Part shown: in pieces, positions 1 through 9,321 of the stretch
Numbering within the stretch: the stretch's first letter is position 1
Layout of the letters: the number at the start of each line of letters is the position of its first letter
Assembly: GCF_023898865.1 (NCBI RefSeq)
Contig: NZ_JAGSOV010000020.1
Coordinates: forward strand, 1-64,000
Direction of reading: 5' to 3'
DNA length: 64,000 bases
Source of the DNA: Pseudonocardia humida
GTDB taxonomy: Bacteria; Actinomycetota; Actinomycetes; Mycobacteriales; Pseudonocardiaceae
Made by a program: the position numbers and the translations under genes
The notes under the pieces: model-generated
Databases searched by the model: none
Told to the model about the DNA's origin: nothing
Seen by the model: only the letters and a program-made list of their open reading frames with translations

Positions 1-24
1 GCCCCCGCCCCTGGCGCGGGGGGC

Positions 25-62
<38 letters not shown>

Positions 63-71
63 ACCCCCGGG

Positions 72-1064
72 TCAGCGGCGGCGGCGGGCGACCTCGGCCA
101 GGACGACGCCGGCGGCGACCGAGGCGTTGAGCGACTCGACCGGGCCGGACATCGGGATCGAGACCGTGACGTCGCAGGTCTGGCGGACCAGCCGGGACAG
201 GCCCTTGCCCTCCGAGCCGATCACCAGCACCAGCGGGTCGGCGGCGAGGTCGAAGTGGTCGAGGCTGACCGAGCCCTCGGCGTCGAGGCCCGCGACCATG
301 TAGCCGGCGGTGGCGTACTCGCGCAGCGTGCGGGTGAGGTTGGTGGCGCGGGCCACCGGCACCCGGGCCGCCGTGCCCGCCGACGTGCGCCACGCGACCG
401 CCGTCATCCCGGCGGCGCGCCGCTGCGGGACCACCACGCCGTGCCCGCCGAACGCCCCGACCGAGCGCACGATCGCACCCAGGTTGCGCGGGTCGGTGAC
501 ACCGTCGAGCGCGACGATCAGCCCCGGCGAGCCGGACTCGGAGGCGATCTCCAGCAGCTCGTCGGGGTGGGCGTACTCGTAGGGCGGCACCTGCAGCGCC
601 ACGCCCTGGTGCAGCGCGCCGCCGGCGATCCGGTCGAGCTCGCCGCGCTGCAGCTCCAGGATCGAGATGCCGGACCCGGCGGCCAGGGACACCGCCTCGG
701 CCACCCGCTCGTCGGACGTGCTGCCCACCACGACCTGCAGCGCCGTGGCCGGGACACCGGCGCGCAGGCACTCCAGCACCGGGTTGCGCCCGAGCACGGT
801 CTCCGGGGTGTCGCCGTCGCCGGGGCGGCGGCGGTTGCCCGCGAGACCGGCCGCGCCGCGCCGGCCGCCCGCGCTGTTCTTGGCGGCCGCCTTGGCCGCC
901 GACTTCGCCTTGCGCGCCGCCGGGTGGGCGGGGCGCATCTCCTTGGGCGGGGTCGGGCCCTTGCCCTCCAGGCCGCGGCGGCGCTGGCCGCCGGAGCCGG
1001 TGACGGCGCCCTTCTTCGTGCCGTCCTTGCGGATCGCACCCCGGCGCCGGGAGTTGCCGGCCAT
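72..1064 (-). CDS. rlmB: 23S rRNA (guanosine-2'-O)-methyltransferase, TrmH/SpoU family
   Basis: A SAM-dependent 2'-O-ribose methyltransferase of the SpoU/TrmH family, expected to modify G2251 (E. coli numbering) of 23S rRNA. Residues 1-85 are a basic, Lys/Arg/Ala/Gly-rich extension typical of actinobacterial members. The substrate-binding domain starts at [14 protein letters not shown]. The knotted SPOUT domain carries the family motifs [27 protein letters not shown] and [16 protein letters not shown]. The ATG start lies 3 bp after the cysS stop codon, so the two genes are almost certainly co-transcribed, as in M. tuberculosis. The 330-residue length suits the family. The exact target nucleotide is inferred from family membership. 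Confidence 0.93.
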   Translation of the reverse strand: MAGNSRRRGAIRKDGTKKGAVTGSGGQRRRGLEGKGPTPPKEMRPAHPAARKAKSAAKAAAKNSAGGRRGAAGLAGNRRRPGDGDTPETVLGRNPVLECLRAGVPATALQVVVGSTSDERVAEAVSLAAGSGISILELQRGELDRIAGGALHQGVALQVPPYEYAHPDELLEIASESGSPGLIVALDGVTDPRNLGAIVRSVGAFGGHGVVVPQRRAAGMTAVAWRTSAGTAARVPVARATNLTRTLREYATAGYMVAGLDAEGSVSLDHFDLAADPLVLVIGSEGKGLSRLVRQTCDVTVSIPMSGPVESLNASVAAGVVLAEVARRRR

Positions 1065-1067
1065 CGC

Positions 1068-2462
1068 TTACACGCCCTTCAAGGTCCAGGTGGAGCCGTC
1101 CGGGTTGTCCTCGACGATCACCCCGGCGGCGGTCAAACGGTCGCGCACCTCGTCGGCGGTGGCGAAGTCGCGGGCCTTGCGCGCGGCGGCCCGCTGCTCG
1201 AGCAGGTCGTCGACCAGCGCGGACAGCGCACCGGCCGCGGCGTCCTGGCCGCTGTCGGCGGAGACCCACTGCGGGTCGAGCGGGTCGAGCCCGAGCACCC
1301 CGGTCATCGCCCGCACCCGCTCGGCCGCGGCCACCGCGGCCGGGTGGTCGCCCGCGTCGAGGGCGCTGTTGGCCTCGCGGACGGCCGCGTGCACGGCGGC
1401 CAGCGCGGCCGGCGTGCCCAGGTCGTCGTCGAGGGCCTCGGCGAAGCGCGCGTCGATCACCTTCGCTACCTCCGGCGCCCCGGCCCGCTCACGCACGCGG
1501 TGCACCAGGGACTCGATGCGCCGGTACGCGGCCACCGACTCCTCCAGCGCCGCGTCGGTGTACTCGATGGCCGACCGGTAGTGCGGCGCGACCAGGTAGT
1601 ACCGCAGCTCGACGCCGCGCACCCGCTTGAGCACAGCGGGCACCGACAGGGTGTTGCCCAGCGACTTGGACATCTTGTCGCCGCCGAGGGTGACCCAGTT
1701 GTTGTGCAGCCAGTACCGGGCGAACCCGTCGCCTGCCGAGCGCGACTGCGCCCGCTCGTTCTCGTGGTGCGGGAACACCAGGTCGAGCCCGCCGCCGTGG
1801 ATGTCGAACTCGGCACCCAGGTAGAAGGTGGCCATCGCCGAGCACTCCAGGTGCCAGCCGGGACGGCCCGGGCCCCACGGCGTCGGCCAGGACGGCTCGC
1901 CGGGCTTGCCGCCCTTCCACAGGGTGAAGTCGAGCGGGTCGCGCTTGCCGCCCGCCTCGGTCTCGCCCTGGTTGAGCTCGTCGGGGCGCTGGTGGGACAG
2001 CTCGCCGTACTCCGGGTAGGAGCGCACGGCGAAGTAGACGTCGCCACCGGCCGCGTAGGCGTGCCCGCCGTCGATCAGGCGCTGCATCAGCTCGACCATC
2101 TGCGGCACGTGCCCCGTGGCCCGCGGCTCGATGGAGGCCGGCAGGCAGCCCAGCGCGTCGTAGGCCCACTGGAAGGCGCGCTCGTGCGTCGCCCCCCACT
2201 CCCACCACGGCCGACCCGACTCGTAGGCCTTCAGCAGGATCTTGTCGTCGATGTCGGTGACGTTGCGGACGAGCCGGACGTCGAGACCGCGGTAGCTGAG
2301 CCAGCGGCGCAGCACGTCGTAGTTCAGGCCGGAGCGGACGTGCCCGATGTGCGGGTGGCCCTGCACGGTGGCGCCACAGACGTAGATCGACGCAACCCCG
2401 GCCCGCACCGGGACGAAGTCCCGCTGCTCCCTGGTGGCGGTGTCGAACAATCTGAGGCTCAC
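1068..2462 (-). CDS. cysS: Cysteinyl-tRNA synthetase
   Basis: Class I aminoacyl-tRNA synthetase that charges tRNA-Cys in the cytoplasm. The Rossmann fold opens with the zinc-ligand region [15 protein letters not shown], which contains the HIGH-type motif (HPHIGH). The KMSKS loop appears as [11 protein letters not shown], and the zinc-site segment HHENERAQS is present. The length of 464 residues matches bacterial CysS. The start is a GTG ([11 protein letters not shown], the usual N-terminus). A GGGAGG sequence abuts it with almost no spacing, so translation may instead use a leaderless or slightly shifted start. In M. tuberculosis ispF precedes cysS directly; here a plus-strand VOC gene lies between them, so cysS-rlmB probably has its own promoter in the 2463-2558 gap. 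Confidence 0.96.
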   Translation of the reverse strand: MSLRLFDTATREQRDFVPVRAGVASIYVCGATVQGHPHIGHVRSGLNYDVLRRWLSYRGLDVRLVRNVTDIDDKILLKAYESGRPWWEWGATHERAFQWAYDALGCLPASIEPRATGHVPQMVELMQRLIDGGHAYAAGGDVYFAVRSYPEYGELSHQRPDELNQGETEAGGKRDPLDFTLWKGGKPGEPSWPTPWGPGRPGWHLECSAMATFYLGAEFDIHGGGLDLVFPHHENERAQSRSAGDGFARYWLHNNWVTLGGDKMSKSLGNTLSVPAVLKRVRGVELRYYLVAPHYRSAIEYTDAALEESVAAYRRIESLVHRVRERAGAPEVAKVIDARFAEALDDDLGTPAALAAVHAAVREANSALDAGDHPAAVAAAERVRAMTGVLGLDPLDPQWVSADSGQDAAAGALSALVDDLLEQRAAARKARDFATADEVRDRLTAAGVIVEDNPDGSTWTLKGV

Positions 2463-2558
2463 CCTCCCAGGGTACGGACACCGTGGCGGGGACGACCGGC
2501 CAGGTCAGTTCCGTTTCGTCCACGACGGCGGGGACCGACCGCGACGATGATCGCGGTC

Positions 2559-3005
2559 ATGAGCCAGTCATCTGCTGCCGCCGACCTGGTGGCCCTGTAC
2601 CCGCGGTTGGTCGTCGAGGGCGCGGACGCCGCGTTGGAGTTCTACGCCGCAGCCTTCAACGGCGAGGTGGTCGAGCGCTACACCGGCGCCGACGGTCGAG
2701 TGGTCCACTCGATGGTGGTGGCCGGACCCGTCCGGTTCGCCGTCAAGGACGCCGGCGACGGCGACCCGGCCCCCGGCGACGGCGGCATGCCGGTGATCAT
2801 GAGCCTGGACGTGTCGGACGCCGACGCCGTGGCGGCCCGGATGCGCGCGGGCGGTGCCACCACGATCTTCGAGCTGGCCGACCACGGCTACGGCGACTAC
2901 GGCGGCCGGCTGCGCGACCCGTTCGGCCACCAGTGGATGCTCAGCCAGCGGATCGAGGACCTGAGCGCGGAGCAGACCCAGGCCCGCCTCGACGCGATGT
3001 CGTGA
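2559..3005 (+). CDS. VOC-family (glyoxalase/PhnB-like) protein
   Basis: A small single protein of the vicinal-oxygen-chelate fold, resembling the PhnB/3-demethylubiquinone-methyltransferase-like branch. Evidence is the N-terminal YPRLVVEGADAALEFYAAAF, the paired beta-alpha-beta modules, the late LRDPFGHQWMLSQR motif (the usual end of such domains) and a length of 148 residues. The substrate is not predictable. Two in-frame ATGs, at 2547 and 2559, are possible; I chose 2559, which gives the usual short leader before the first strand. The gene lies alone on the plus strand between the oppositely directed cysS and ispF, so it looks like a later insertion into a conserved block. Confidence 0.8.
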   Translation: MSQSSAAADLVALYPRLVVEGADAALEFYAAAFNGEVVERYTGADGRVVHSMVVAGPVRFAVKDAGDGDPAPGDGGMPVIMSLDVSDADAVAARMRAGGATTIFELADHGYGDYGGRLRDPFGHQWMLSQRIEDLSAEQTQARLDAMS

Positions 3006-3233
3006 CGCCCCGGACCGTCGGTCCTAGCACACCTCGCAGCCCTGAACGTGTTCTCGCAGCGCGCCGGCACGCTGCGACGACACACCCGACGCTGCGCGAC
3101 ACAACTGCGTCTGCGAGGACCCGCCGGGGCCACCGTGCCCCCTCGGGCAGGCGACGAGCGGGCCGCGCGATCGGCGAGCGGACGCGACGAGCGCCGTGGC
3201 CCCGCCGGATGGGGCGGGGGCGGACCGCAGGTT

Positions 3234-3698
3234 TCAGCGGGGCAGCAGGAGGGCGGTGGCGACGGCGGCGAGGCCTTCGCCGCGGCCGGTGAGGCCGAGG
3301 CCGTCGGTGGTGGTGCCGGAGACCGCGACCGGTCCCCCGGCCGCCGCCGAGAGCACCTCCTGGGCCTCGGCGCGGCGGGGGCCGATCCGCGGCCGGTTCC
3401 CGATGACCTGGACCGCGGCGTTGCCCAGCACCCAGTCCCGCGCCACCAGCAGCTCGCGGACCTCCGTGAGCAACGCCACGCCGCCGGCGTCCGTCCACTC
3501 GGGACGGCCGGTGCCGAACACGGCGCCGAGGTCGCCCAGGCCAGCGGCGGAGAGCATGGCGTCGCAGAGGGCGTGCGCGGCCACGTCGCCGTCGGAGTGC
3601 CCGGCGCAGCCGTCGGCGTCGTCCCAGCGCAGCCCGGCCAGCCAGCACGCCCGCCCCGGTTCGATCGGGTGCACGTCCGTGCCGATCCCGACGCGCAT
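3234..3698 (-). CDS. ispF: 2-C-methyl-D-erythritol 2,4-cyclodiphosphate synthase
   Basis: The fifth enzyme of the MEP isoprenoid pathway, forming MEcPP from CDP-ME-2-phosphate with loss of CMP. The metal and catalytic signatures are intact: GIGTDVHPI (Asp and His ligands), [15 protein letters not shown], and the C-terminal [14 protein letters not shown]. The ATG at 3698 was chosen because GGAGGGGGA lies a few bases upstream; an in-frame TTG at 3719 is weaker. The resulting 154 residues are normal for IspF, which acts as a homotrimer. ispD ends 36 bp upstream on the same strand, so ispD-ispF form a transcription unit, probably starting at carD. Confidence 0.94.
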   Translation of the reverse strand: MRVGIGTDVHPIEPGRACWLAGLRWDDADGCAGHSDGDVAAHALCDAMLSAAGLGDLGAVFGTGRPEWTDAGGVALLTEVRELLVARDWVLGNAAVQVIGNRPRIGPRRAEAQEVLSAAAGGPVAVSGTTTDGLGLTGRGEGLAAVATALLLPR

Positions 3699-3734
3699 CC
3701 GCTCCCCCTCCGCCGACAACGAGCGTGGCGGACG

Positions 3735-4418
3735 CTAATGCACGAGCAGCTCGGCCAGCCGCAGGTCCCACGCCGTCAGCACGGGGAAGGCCGCCGGGTC
3801 GCCCGGGACGTGGCGCACGTGGCCCCGCGCGGCCAGCCGCAGGATCGTGGCGAACGGGTCCTCGGCGGGGTCGAGCAGCGCCGTGCGGACCACCTGCGGG
3901 GTCTGCAGCACCCGCAGGTCGGCGCGGTCGGGGGTGGCGGTGACGATGCCGGCGGGGTCGACGAGCTTGACGGTGTCGGTGAGGGGCAGCACCGGCACGA
4001 CGGCGGCGCAGCCGGTGGCCGCTTCGGCCAGTACGGCGGCGACGAGGGCGGGCGGGGCCAACGGGCGAGCCGCGTCGTGCAGGATCGTCACCGGATCGTC
4101 GTGAGGAATGTCGCGGAGACCGTCACCCGGGGAGGGGGTCGTTCGTTGACCGACGTGTGCCTCCCCACTCCGCGCGCGACCGGCCGCCACCGGCACGGTC
4201 TCGCGCACGTCGACCGGGAGGCCCGCGCACGCGCGTTCGATCGCGTCGCGCCGTCCGGCGGGGGCGACCACGATCACCCGATCGGATCTCTCCGTTGTGG
4301 ACAGCCCGGCGAGCAGGGCGCGCACCGATCGGGCGATCATCGGCACCCCGCCGACCGGGGTCAGCGCGTCCACCGCGCCGGGAACACCAGAGGCCACGAC
4401 CACCGCATCGACGTTCAT
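3735..4418 (-). CDS. ispD: IspD-like 2-C-methyl-D-erythritol 4-phosphate cytidylyltransferase, catalytic residues altered
   Basis: By position and fold this is IspD (MEP + CTP to CDP-ME), 227 residues, between carD and ispF as in mycobacteria. Recognisable family segments are ILHDAARPL, the late RVLQTPQ and the C-terminal GDPAAFPVLTAWDLRLAELL. The N-terminal nucleotide-binding loop is abnormal. Where IspD carries AAGxGxR...PK (E. coli Arg20 and Lys27), this protein reads VVASGVPGAVDALTPVGGVP with no Arg or Lys. The C-terminal Lys (E. coli Lys213, in KVTTPED-type sequence) is Pro. The reading frame is clean, so this is divergence rather than a frameshift. Activity is doubtful; a second ispD elsewhere or a changed mechanism is possible. 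Confidence 0.8.
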   Translation of the reverse strand: MNVDAVVVASGVPGAVDALTPVGGVPMIARSVRALLAGLSTTERSDRVIVVAPAGRRDAIERACAGLPVDVRETVPVAAGRARSGEAHVGQRTTPSPGDGLRDIPHDDPVTILHDAARPLAPPALVAAVLAEAATGCAAVVPVLPLTDTVKLVDPAGIVTATPDRADLRVLQTPQVVRTALLDPAEDPFATILRLAARGHVRHVPGDPAAFPVLTAWDLRLAELLVH

Positions 4419-4474
4419 GCGGGGATCGTGGCCCGTGGTGGAGTGCTGCGTTGCGGGGTGGTGCGGTGCCGCGC

Positions 4475-4966
4475 TCAGGCGGTGGCGGTGGCCAGCACCT
4501 CGTCGAGCAGGACCTCGGCCCGCTCTTCGTCGGTGCCCTCGGCCAGTGCCAGCTCGCTGACCAGGATCTGGCGCGCCTTGGCGAGCATGCGCTTCTCGCC
4601 CGCGGACAGGCCGCGGTCCTTCTCCCTGCGCCAGAGGTCGCGGACGACCTCGGCGACCTTGTTGACGTCCCCCGACGCCAACTTCTCCAGGTTCGCCTTG
4701 TACCGGCGAGACCAGTTCGTCGGCTCTTCGGTGTGCGGGGCGCGGAGCACCTCGAACACCCTGTCCAGACCTTCTTGGCCCACCACATCGCGAACGCCGA
4801 CGACCTCGGCGTTCTCGGCGGGAACACGCACCGTGAGATCACCCTGCGCGACCTTGAGGACGAGGTACTTGCGCTCCTCGCCCTTGATCGTCCGAGTCTC
4901 GATGGCCTCGATGAGAGCGGCACCGTGGTGCGGGTAGACGACGGTCTCTCCGACCTTGAAAACCAT
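4475..4966 (-). CDS. carD: CarD-family RNA polymerase-binding transcription regulator
   Basis: CarD binds the RNA polymerase beta subunit and stabilises open promoter complexes, chiefly at rRNA and other housekeeping promoters. The N-terminal RNAP-interaction domain (about residues 1-60) begins [17 protein letters not shown]. The C-terminal helical DNA-binding domain contains [22 protein letters not shown] and a conserved basic/aromatic patch around [11 protein letters not shown]. The length of 163 residues equals mycobacterial CarD. The gene is divergent from the lipoprotein gene at 5219, with a 252-bp intergenic region that must hold both promoters. ispD starts 56 bp downstream of its stop codon. 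Confidence 0.96.
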   Translation of the reverse strand: MVFKVGETVVYPHHGAALIEAIETRTIKGEERKYLVLKVAQGDLTVRVPAENAEVVGVRDVVGQEGLDRVFEVLRAPHTEEPTNWSRRYKANLEKLASGDVNKVAEVVRDLWRREKDRGLSAGEKRMLAKARQILVSELALAEGTDEERAEVLLDEVLATATA

Positions 4967-5218
4967 GTGTCCTCTGCCCCTTTCGCTGCATCCAGGTTAA
5001 CACGCCCGAACCGGCCCCTCTCGCCCGGTACCACCCGTCGTCGCAGGTCACGGGGTTGACAACACGGACGAAACGTGCCTGCGGCGGGCCTTTCGGCGGC
5101 ATCTCCGGCTCCCCATTAGGCTCCACGCTGGTCCGGTCCCGCCGGCATCGCGGACGGCCCGCAGCCCCGTGGTGCCCGCGGTGCGCTGGACGCGTCGATT
5201 CAGGAGGGACCTGACCCC

Positions 5219-6007
5219 GTGAGCCGCAAGCCGCACGTTCGCCCGACCGGAGCAGCCGCCGTCGCCGCCGCCGTGATCGGGGCCATCACCCTCGCCGGGT
5301 GCGGTGCCGGTCAGATCACCCAGACCGCAGGCCAGGTCGCGGCGGTCGGCGGCGCGAGCGCCGACGTCGGCCAGATCGCGGTCCGCGACGTCAGCATCGC
5401 GTTCGCCGAGGACGGCGAGGGCGCCACCCGCTACCCGCCCGGCGGCGCGGCGCCGCTGCAGATGAGCATCGTCAACTTCGGCTCCGGCCCCGACCGGCTG
5501 GTGTCCGCGTCGAGCCCGGTCGCGGCCTCGGTCCAGGTCAGCGGCGAGACCGAGATCGAGGCCGGCCAGGTCCTCGTGGTCGAGGGCGAACTGCCGGCCC
5601 CCGCTCCGTCGGCACCGGCGCCGACCCCCACCGGCACGGCCGCGCCGGGTGCCACCACCGCCCCGGGCGCGCCCGGCGCCGCCGCGACACCCACGCCGAT
5701 CCCCGGCCTGCCCAGCCGCACCGTGGCCCCCACCGGTGAGCCGAACGCCGTCGGCGCCGACCAGCCGACCCTGAGCGCCCAGCCCACCGCGGGCGGCTTC
5801 GACCCGGCCGGGCCGGGACAGGGCACCGTCGAGGACCCGAACGCGGTCGACGAGGGCACCCGGGTCGTGCTCACCGGGCTGCGCGAGGAGGTGCGCGCCG
5901 GCCTGACCTACCCGCTGGTGCTGCGCTTCGAGCGGGCCGGTGAGGTCCGCATCGACGTGCCGGTGGCCAACACGACCGCCACGCGCGAGGCCGAGCACGG
6001 GGAGTGA
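5219..6007 (+). CDS. LpqE-like secreted lipoprotein
   Basis: A 262-residue predicted lipoprotein. A GTG start is preceded by CAGGAGGGACC. The signal peptide has a basic n-region, an Ala/Val hydrophobic core and a lipobox ending LAGC at about residue 28. The mature part has a beta-sandwich-like first half (VRDVSIAFAED, LQMSIVNFGSGPDRLVS, VLVVEGEL), a Pro/Ala/Thr-rich linker at about residues 120-190, and a final strand segment (LRFERAGEVRIDVPVA). Its position between divergent carD and co-directional radA is that of M. tuberculosis LpqE. The biochemical role is unknown to me. Its stop codon overlaps the radA GTG start, so the two are translationally coupled. Confidence 0.75.
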   Translation: MSRKPHVRPTGAAAVAAAVIGAITLAGCGAGQITQTAGQVAAVGGASADVGQIAVRDVSIAFAEDGEGATRYPPGGAAPLQMSIVNFGSGPDRLVSASSPVAASVQVSGETEIEAGQVLVVEGELPAPAPSAPAPTPTGTAAPGATTAPGAPGAAATPTPIPGLPSRTVAPTGEPNAVGADQPTLSAQPTAGGFDPAGPGQGTVEDPNAVDEGTRVVLTGLREEVRAGLTYPLVLRFERAGEVRIDVPVANTTATREAEHGE

Positions 6008-7365
6008 CCCCCCGCACCCGGACGGTCCGCGCGGGCTACCGCTGCGCGGAGTGCGGCCACCGGACCGGCCAGTGGGTCGGGAGGTGCCCGGCCTGCCAGG
6101 CATGGGGCTCGCTGGAGGAGTCCGCGCCGGAGGCCCCCGCGCCGCGCGGGCGGGTGGTCGCGGCGGGGGCGCCGAGCGCGCCCGCCCGGCGCATCTCCGA
6201 CGTCGAACTCGACTCGGCGCGCGCCCGGCCGACCGGGGTGTCCGAGCTCGACCGCGTGCTCGGTGGCGGCCTGGTCCCCGGCGCGGTCGTGCTGCTGGCC
6301 GGGGAGCCCGGCGTCGGCAAGTCGACGCTGCTGCTGGAGGTCGCGGCGCGGGCGCCGGGCCGGGTGCTCTACGTCACCGGCGAGGAGTCGGCCGGGCAGG
6401 TGCGGCTGCGGGCCGAGCGCACGAACGCCCTGCGCGACGAGCTGTACCTGGCCGCCGAGTCCGACCTGGGGTCGATCGTCGGGCACATCGACGCGCTGCG
6501 CCCCGACCTGCTGATCGTCGACTCGATCCAGACGATGTCCACCGCCACCGCGGACGGCGCGCCCGGCGGGGTCACCCAGACCCGGGCCGTCACCGTCGCG
6601 CTCACCGGGCTGGCCAAGGAGCGCGGGCTGCCGGTGGTGCTCGTCGGCCACGTCACCAAGGACGGCGGCATCGCCGGGCCGCGGGTGCTGGAGCACCTGG
6701 TCGACGTGGTGCTCTCGTTCGAGGGCGACAAGCACTCCACGCTGCGGATGGTGCGCGGGGTGAAGAACCGGTTCGGCCCGGCCGACGAGGTCGGCTGCTT
6801 CGAGCTGCGCGACTCCGGGATCGTCGGCATGCCCGACCCGTCGGGGCTGTTCCTCGACCGCTTCGACGGGCCGCCCGTGCCCGGCACCGCCGTCACGGTG
6901 GTGCTCGACGGCCGCCGCCCGCTGCCCGCCGAGCTGCAGGCCCTGGTGACCGGCAAGGACATCCCGAGCCCGCGGCGGGCGGTCAGCGGGCTGGACAACG
7001 CCCGCGTCGCGATGCTGCTCGCGGTGCTGGAGAAGCGCGCCGGGGTGCGCCTGCACGACGCCGAGGTCTACGCGGCGACGGTGGGCGGGATGCGGGTCGT
7101 CGAGCCCGCCGCCGACCTGGCACTGGCGCTGGCGATCACCTCGGCCAAGCGCGACGTCGCGCTGCCCGCCGACGTCGTGGTGCTGGGCGAGATCGGGCTG
7201 GCCGGTGAGGTGCGCCGGGTGGCGGGCGTGGACCGCCGCCTCGCCGAGGCGTTCCGGCTGGGCTTCACCCACGCGCTGGTGCCGCCGGACAGCGGCACCG
7301 GCCCGGCCGGCATGAAGATCACCGAGGTGCGCGACATCGGCGCCGTCCTCGACGCCGTGCGCTAG
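6004..7365 (+). CDS. radA: DNA repair protein RadA/Sms
   Basis: A RecA-like ATPase that promotes branch migration during recombinational repair. Visible parts are the N-terminal C4 zinc finger (CAECGHRTGQWVGRCPAC), Walker A GEPGVGKST at about residue 103, the Walker B region LLIVDSIQTM, the RadA-specific KNRFG motif (VKNRFGPADEVG), and a C-terminal Lon-protease-like domain ending near ALVPPDSG. At 453 residues it is full length. The GTG start overlaps the preceding stop codon. In most actinobacteria disA follows radA; here the next gene on the other strand ends 24 bp after the radA stop codon, so disA is missing from its usual site. Confidence 0.96.
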   Translation: MTPRTRTVRAGYRCAECGHRTGQWVGRCPACQAWGSLEESAPEAPAPRGRVVAAGAPSAPARRISDVELDSARARPTGVSELDRVLGGGLVPGAVVLLAGEPGVGKSTLLLEVAARAPGRVLYVTGEESAGQVRLRAERTNALRDELYLAAESDLGSIVGHIDALRPDLLIVDSIQTMSTATADGAPGGVTQTRAVTVALTGLAKERGLPVVLVGHVTKDGGIAGPRVLEHLVDVVLSFEGDKHSTLRMVRGVKNRFGPADEVGCFELRDSGIVGMPDPSGLFLDRFDGPPVPGTAVTVVLDGRRPLPAELQALVTGKDIPSPRRAVSGLDNARVAMLLAVLEKRAGVRLHDAEVYAATVGGMRVVEPAADLALALAITSAKRDVALPADVVVLGEIGLAGEVRRVAGVDRRLAEAFRLGFTHALVPPDSGTGPAGMKITEVRDIGAVLDAVR

Positions 7366-7389
7366 CGCGGACCTCGCCCACGGGTCGCC

Positions 7390-8292
7390 TCAGGGCGTGC
7401 GGACCACCGGGACCGGGGGGCTGATGACGTCGTCGACCCGGGTCATCACGTTGTAGGTGCCGACCGGGACCCCGGTCCGCGTGCCCTGGCAGCCCGGGGC
7501 GGACGTGCGCCCGACCCAGGTGACCGCGAACACCGCGGGCTGGCCGGGGACCAGCGTGCGCAGGTCGACACCGGCCGCGCGGGAGCAGTCGTTGCTGGAC
7601 CACAGCCGGGCGCCGTCGACGCCCCACACCACGATCTCCTGGCGGGCGGCGTCCAGGTCGCGCAGGCAGGGGTGGGCCGAGACGTTGGTGACGACCAGCC
7701 GCAGCACGGGGTTCTCGGTGATCCGGTGGACCTGCGGGTCGACCTCGGTGGTCACCGCCAGCGCCGCGTCGGGGCAGGGCGCGGGGCCGGTGGAGGGCAG
7801 CGCGACCGGGGTGGACGTCGGGCCCGTGCGGCGCGGGTTGTCGTCGGGGAGCAGCTGCTCGGTGGACGCGGGCTCGATGGACCGCCCGCCGCGACCGGAC
7901 GGGCCGAAGCCGTAGCGTTCGGTGGTCGTCGGGGCCTGCGCGACCGCCGGGGCCCGGGGCTGGGTGGTGGCGTTCGGGGTGACCGGCGGTGGGGCGGGAG
8001 CGGGTGGGAGCGGGGCGACGACCGCCGGGGCGGACGGCGTCGTCGGCAGCGCGGGGGCCGCTGCGGGGTTCGGCGAGGCCCCGCCCGACTCCGGGGCGGC
8101 CTGCTCGGTGGGCTGCCCGTCCGACTGGGTGGCCACGGCGAGGGCCGCCTCCAGCGGCGCCGACCGGGCCGGGGTCAGCAGCGCGGCGATCAACCAACTG
8201 ACCACCACGACGGTGCCGAGCGTCGAGGCGATGGCCACGCACCGCCTGCGCCAGTAGACGCCCGCGGGGAGCGGCCCGACTGGCTCCCACAT
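7390..8292 (-). CDS. Membrane-anchored proline-rich protein, Rv3587c-like
   Basis: A 300-residue protein with one N-terminal transmembrane segment at about residues 20-41 (after WRRRCV), a long low-complexity Pro/Ala linker (about 45-135), and a C-terminal extracytoplasmic beta-rich domain of about 120 residues. That domain carries three or four cysteines likely to form disulphides (GPAPCPDAAL, SAHPCLRDLD, SSNDCSRAAG, SAPGCQGT). Topology suggests an exported anchored domain. Position between radA/disA and mutY corresponds to M. tuberculosis Rv3587c, whose function I do not know. It is convergent with radA (24-bp gap) and divergent from mutY. Confidence 0.8.
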   Translation of the reverse strand: MWEPVGPLPAGVYWRRRCVAIASTLGTVVVVSWLIAALLTPARSAPLEAALAVATQSDGQPTEQAAPESGGASPNPAAAPALPTTPSAPAVVAPLPPAPAPPPVTPNATTQPRAPAVAQAPTTTERYGFGPSGRGGRSIEPASTEQLLPDDNPRRTGPTSTPVALPSTGPAPCPDAALAVTTEVDPQVHRITENPVLRLVVTNVSAHPCLRDLDAARQEIVVWGVDGARLWSSNDCSRAAGVDLRTLVPGQPAVFAVTWVGRTSAPGCQGTRTGVPVGTYNVMTRVDDVISPPVPVVRTP

Positions 8293-8454
8293 GTCACTGA
8301 GGGTACCGGGCCGATTACCACAGGGTTCGCACCGGTGTCCCGGACGGCCCGGGTGCGGCGCGGCGAACCACCCTCGGGACGGACCCCCGGACGATCATCA
8401 CCCGACCCGCCCGAGGTACGACGGCGTGTCGCTGCTGTGGCACCATCTGGCGCC

Positions 8455-9321
8455 GTGCCGCTGCCCGACCTCCTGCTCGACTGGTACCCGCGGCACGCCC
8501 GCGACTTCCCGTGGCGCCGCGAGGGCACAACCGCGTGGGGCGTGCTGGTCAGCGAGTTCATGCTCCAGCAGACGCCGGTGGCGCGCGTCGAGCCGATCTG
8601 GACCGAGTGGATGGCCCGCTGGCCCACCCCCTCCGCGCTGGCCGCCGCACCCCGGGCCGACGTGCTGCGCGCCTGGGGCAAGCTCGGCTACCCGCGCCGC
8701 GCCCTGCGCCTGCACGAGGCGGCCGCGGTGATCGCCGAGCGGCACGGCGACGTCGTGCCGTCCGACGTGGACGCCCTGGAGGCGCTGCCCGGCGTCGGCT
8801 CGTACACGGCGCGCGCCGTCGCCGCGTTCGGCTACGGCCTGCGGTGCCCGGTCGTCGACACCAACGTCCGGCGGGTGGTGGCCAGGGCCGTGCACGGCGC
8901 GGGCGACGCCGGGCCCGCCCGCGTCCGCGCCGACCTCGCCGACGTCGACGCGCTGCTGCCGGCCGCCGACGCCGACGCCGCGGTCGTCTCGATCGGGTTG
9001 ATGGAGCTCGGCGCCGTGGTCTGCACGGCCCGCGCGCCCCGCTGCGGGATCTGCCCCGTCCGCGAGGAGTGCGCCTGGGTGGCCGCGGGGTCGCCGCAGT
9101 ACACCGGGCCGCGGCGGCCCGTGCAGGCCTTCGCCGGCACCGACCGCCAGGTGCGCGGCCGGCTGCTCGACGTGCTGCGCGGCGCGCACGCGCCGGTCGA
9201 GCGGGCCGCGCTGGACGCCGCGTGGTCCGACGCCGCCCAGCGCGACCGCTGCCTCGACTCGCTGCTCGTCGACGGGCTCGCCGAGCAGCTCGACGACGGC
9301 CGCTTCGCGCTACCCGTCTGA
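8455..9321 (+). CDS. mutY: Adenine DNA glycosylase (A/G-specific)
   Basis: Removes adenine mispaired with 8-oxoguanine in base excision repair. The helix-hairpin-helix glycosylase fold is clear: MLQQTPVARVEPIWTEWM near the N-terminus, the HhH motif ALPGVGSYTARAVAAF followed by the catalytic aspartate in VVDTNVRRVVAR, and the iron-sulphur loop CTARAPRCGICPVREEC (C-x6-C-x2-C-x5-C). The C-terminal NUDIX-like 8-oxoG-recognition domain is short or absent, as in other actinobacterial MutY proteins (288 residues here). The GTG at 8455 was chosen because it yields PLPDLLLDWYPRHAR, the standard beginning. The gene overlaps the convergent ATC-hydrolase-like gene by 12 bp at the 3' end. Confidence 0.93.
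   Translation: MPLPDLLLDWYPRHARDFPWRREGTTAWGVLVSEFMLQQTPVARVEPIWTEWMARWPTPSALAAAPRADVLRAWGKLGYPRRALRLHEAAAVIAERHGDVVPSDVDALEALPGVGSYTARAVAAFGYGLRCPVVDTNVRRVVARAVHGAGDAGPARVRADLADVDALLPAADADAAVVSIGLMELGAVVCTARAPRCGICPVREECAWVAAGSPQYTGPRRPVQAFAGTDRQVRGRLLDVLRGAHAPVERAALDAAWSDAAQRDRCLDSLLVDGLAEQLDDGRFALPV

Noticed and set aside
255-3005. A very long plus-strand open frame antisense to rlmB and cysS
   Set aside because: Only its last 150 codons (the VOC protein) resemble a real protein. The rest is Arg/Gly/Val-rich shadow coding caused by the GC-rich genes on the other strand.
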